Source of the DNA: Clusia tigrina
Taxonomy: Eukaryota; Arthropoda; Insecta; Diptera; Clusiidae
Direction: 5' to 3'
Assembly: GCA_920105625.2 (NCBI GenBank)
Contig: OV050032.1
Location: 103,462,542 to 103,526,541 of the forward strand
DNA: 64,000 nt
Below the pieces are notes generated by a model. The model did not search any database. It was not told the DNA's origin and saw only the letters and a list, made by a program, of their open reading frames with translations. The position numbers were made by a program, and so were the translations under genes. This document shows, in pieces, positions 62,652 through 64,000 of this stretch (positions within the stretch are counted from its first letter, which is position 1; every line of letters begins with the position of its first letter).

Positions 62652-63435
62652 TATGTTGCAAACTTTGAGAGGTGTAGGACGTACCGTAAAGAAGTTAGGG
62701 CCACTTGAAGTTTTATCAGTGTTTGATTTGGGACTCTAGGGTAGCATAGCTTTGAGCGATAGCTTAAATTGACAAGAGGCTCGAGTACTTTATTGTTACA
62801 AAATTTCAAGGTTTTATGACGCTCCAGTAAAAAGTTACAAGCATTTGTATGTTGCAAACTTTGATAGGTGTAGCACGTACCGTAAAGAAGTTAGGGGCGT
62901 TTGAAGTTTTATCAGTGTTTGATTTGGGACTCAAGGGTAGCATAGCTTTGAGCGATGGCTTAAATTGACAAGAGGCTCGGCTACTTAATTGTTACAAAAT
63001 TTCAAGGTTTTATGACGCTCCAGTAAAAAGTTACAAGCATTTGTATGTTGCAAACTTTGATAGGTGAAGGACGTACCGTATAGAAGTTAGGGCCATTTGA
63101 AGTTTTATCAGTGTTTGATTTGGGACTCTAGGGTAGCATAGCTTCGAGCGATAGCTTAAATTGACAAGAGGCTCGAGTACTTTATTGTTACAAAATTTCA
63201 AGGTTTTATGACGCTCCAGTAAAAAGTTACAAGCATTTGTATGTTGCAAACTTTGATAGGTGTAGGACGTACTGTAAAGAAGTTAGGGGCGTTTGAAGTT
63301 TTTTCAGTGTTTGATTTGGGACTCAAGCTTAGCATAGCTTTGAGCGATGGCTTAAATTGACAAGAGGCTCGGGTACTTCATTGTTACAAAATTTCAAGGT
63401 TTTATGACGCTCCAGTAAAAAGTTACAAGCATTTC
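62652..63435 (+). repeat. Four diverging satellite monomers
   Basis: A K-like monomer ('gagaggtg', with 'gccacttg'), one with 'gtagcacg' and 'cggctacttaattg', one with 'aggtgaagg', and one with 'gtactgtaaag' and 'caagcttagc'. They look like an older, more mutated version of the four-monomer series. Confidence 0.82.
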
Positions 63436-63621
63436 TATGTTGCAAACTTTGATAGGTGTAGGACGTACCGTATAGAAGTTAGGGCCATTTGAAGTTTTAT
63501 CAGTGTTTGATTTGGGACTCTAGGGTAGCATAGCTTTGAGCGATGGCTTAAATTGGCAAGAGGCTCGGGTTACAAAATTTCAAGGTTTTATGACGCTCCA
63601 GTAAAAAGTTACAAGCATTTG
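63436..63621 (+). repeat. 186-bp monomer with a 10-bp deletion
   Basis: 'gctcgggt' at 63563-63570 joins straight to 'tacaaaattt', so ten bases (normally 'actttattgt') are lost. The missing stretch ends in the same 'gt' that precedes it, a short direct repeat compatible with slippage. This deletion is not seen elsewhere in the window. Confidence 0.88.
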
Positions 63622-63817
63622 TATGTTGCAAACTTTGATAGGTGTAGGACGTACCGTAAAGAAGTTAGGGGCGTTTGAAGTTTTATCAGTGTTTGATTTG
63701 GGACTCAAGGGTAGCATAGCTTTGAGCGATGGCTTAAATTGACAAGAGGCTCGGCTACTTCATTGTTACAAAATTTCAAGGTTTTATGACGCTCCAGTAA
63801 AAAGTTACAAGCATTTG
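63622..63817 (+). repeat. B-like satellite monomer
   Basis: A regular B-type monomer ('gtaaagaag', 'ggggcg', 'actcaag', 'cggctacttc'), close in sequence to the copies tens of kilobases to the left. Confidence 0.85.
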
Positions 63818-64000
63818 TATGTTGCAAACTTTGATAGGAGTAGAACGTACCGTATAAAAGTTAGAGCCATTTGAAGTTTTATGAGTGTTTGATTTGGGAC
63901 TCAAGGGTAGCATAGCTCTGAGCGATAACTTAAATTGACAAGAGGCTCGGGTACTTTATTGTTACAAAATTTCAAGGTTTTATGACGCTCCAGTAAAAAG
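63818..64000 (+). repeat. Diverged terminal monomer, cut by the window edge
   Basis: The first 183 bases of a monomer. It has an unusual cluster of private changes: 'gataggagtagaac', 'gtataaaag', 'ttagagcc', 'ttatgagtg', 'agctctgagc' and 'gataactt'. It is among the most diverged monomers I saw in the window. Confidence 0.85.

Larger units (their letters stand above)
1..64000 (+). repeat. Tandem satellite array, 196-bp monomer, fills the window
   Basis: The sequence is head-to-tail copies of one 196-bp monomer from the first base to the last, and the array is cut by both window edges. Every monomer lies in the same orientation. Most are 196 bp; two HOR positions are 183 bp and one is 195 bp. 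There is no transposon, gene, low-complexity tract or unique spacer. Monomers differ by a few diagnostic substitutions that recur at fixed intervals, which defines a higher-order repeat. Arrays like this are typical of eukaryotic centromeric or pericentromeric DNA; a subtelomeric or interstitial knob satellite is the alternative. The array identity is certain from the sequence; the chromosomal role is inferred. Confidence 0.98.

Noticed and set aside
367..63249. Many minus-strand open frames of 63-86 codons, one per monomer
   Set aside because: They repeat with the satellite period, mostly begin at TTG, overlap each other by 23 bases, and end because 196 is 3x65+1. Their variation follows the DNA variants, with no sign of selection on protein. 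I call none of them a gene.
1..64000. CRISPR array
   Set aside because: The repeats are contiguous and whole monomers are conserved, so there are no unique spacers. The unit length and eukaryote-like HOR structure do not fit.
1..64000. Ribosomal RNA gene cluster (5S or intergenic spacer repeats)
   Set aside because: I see no 5S or 45S rRNA sequence, polymerase III internal control region or terminator in the monomer.
1..64000. CENP-B box
   Set aside because: I looked for the 17-bp mammalian core (a 'ttcg....a..cggg' pattern) on both strands of the consensus and main variants and did not find it. Absence says little about plants.
1..64000. Telomeric or subtelomeric tracts
   Set aside because: No run of 'tttaggg' or 'ttaggg' units occurs. 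The 'gttaggg' in each monomer is a single unit, not a tandem tract.

Overview
The whole 64-kb window is one uninterrupted tandem satellite array. I see no gene, RNA gene, transposon or unique sequence in it. The basic monomer is 196 bp with 74 G/C bases (about 38% GC), always in the same orientation; about 328 monomers fit in the window. The array runs off both ends. A long, transposon-free, AT-rich satellite with a near-nucleosomal monomer and higher-order repeats (HORs) is what a eukaryotic, probably plant, centromeric array looks like. Both the taxon and the centromeric role are inference: nothing unique is present to fix either.

Layout, with monomers phased from the 'tatgttgcaaac' motif. 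(1) 1-21958 is built from a 15-monomer HOR (types A to O here) of 2913 bp = 13x196 + 2x183 - 1. Copies at 1-2913, 13221-16133 and 16134-19046 are full length, and 19047-21958 is one base short. The copies between 2914 and 13220 have lost or rearranged monomers. (2) 21959-32015 uses related but differently ordered monomers carrying new diagnostic variants. (3) At 32015/32016 is the only clear out-of-register junction between two monomers. From there 32016 onward repeats 16031 onward at an offset of 15985, then 15984 bp, with only about two dozen differences seen by eye over about 10.2 kb. I read this as a tandem duplication: unit 1 is 16031-32015 and unit 2 is 32016-54402. (4) Unit 2 has further expansions: a 2326-bp (12-monomer) doublet at 40465-45116, and a triplet at 48239-54471 with steps of 2339 and 1947 bp. 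(5) 54472-64000 is less regular, with a 1751-bp (9-monomer) repeat from 58562 and a 784-bp (4-monomer) doublet at 61084-62651. Private mutations look commoner toward the right edge.

The 15-mer is itself nested: types N-O-A-B mirror C-D-E-F and M-N mirror G-H, so it seems to have grown from older 4- and 2-monomer blocks. Hybrid monomers at almost every HOR irregularity show in-register unequal exchange as the main remodelling process. Two exceptions stand out: the illegitimate 32015/32016 junction, and a 13-bp inverted insertion at 4078-4090 that makes a perfect 14-bp hairpin.

Short open frames of 63-89 codons (two of 137) recur in almost every monomer. They are a by-product of the satellite sequence, mostly start at TTG, and cannot continue because 196 is not a multiple of three. 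No CDS is called.
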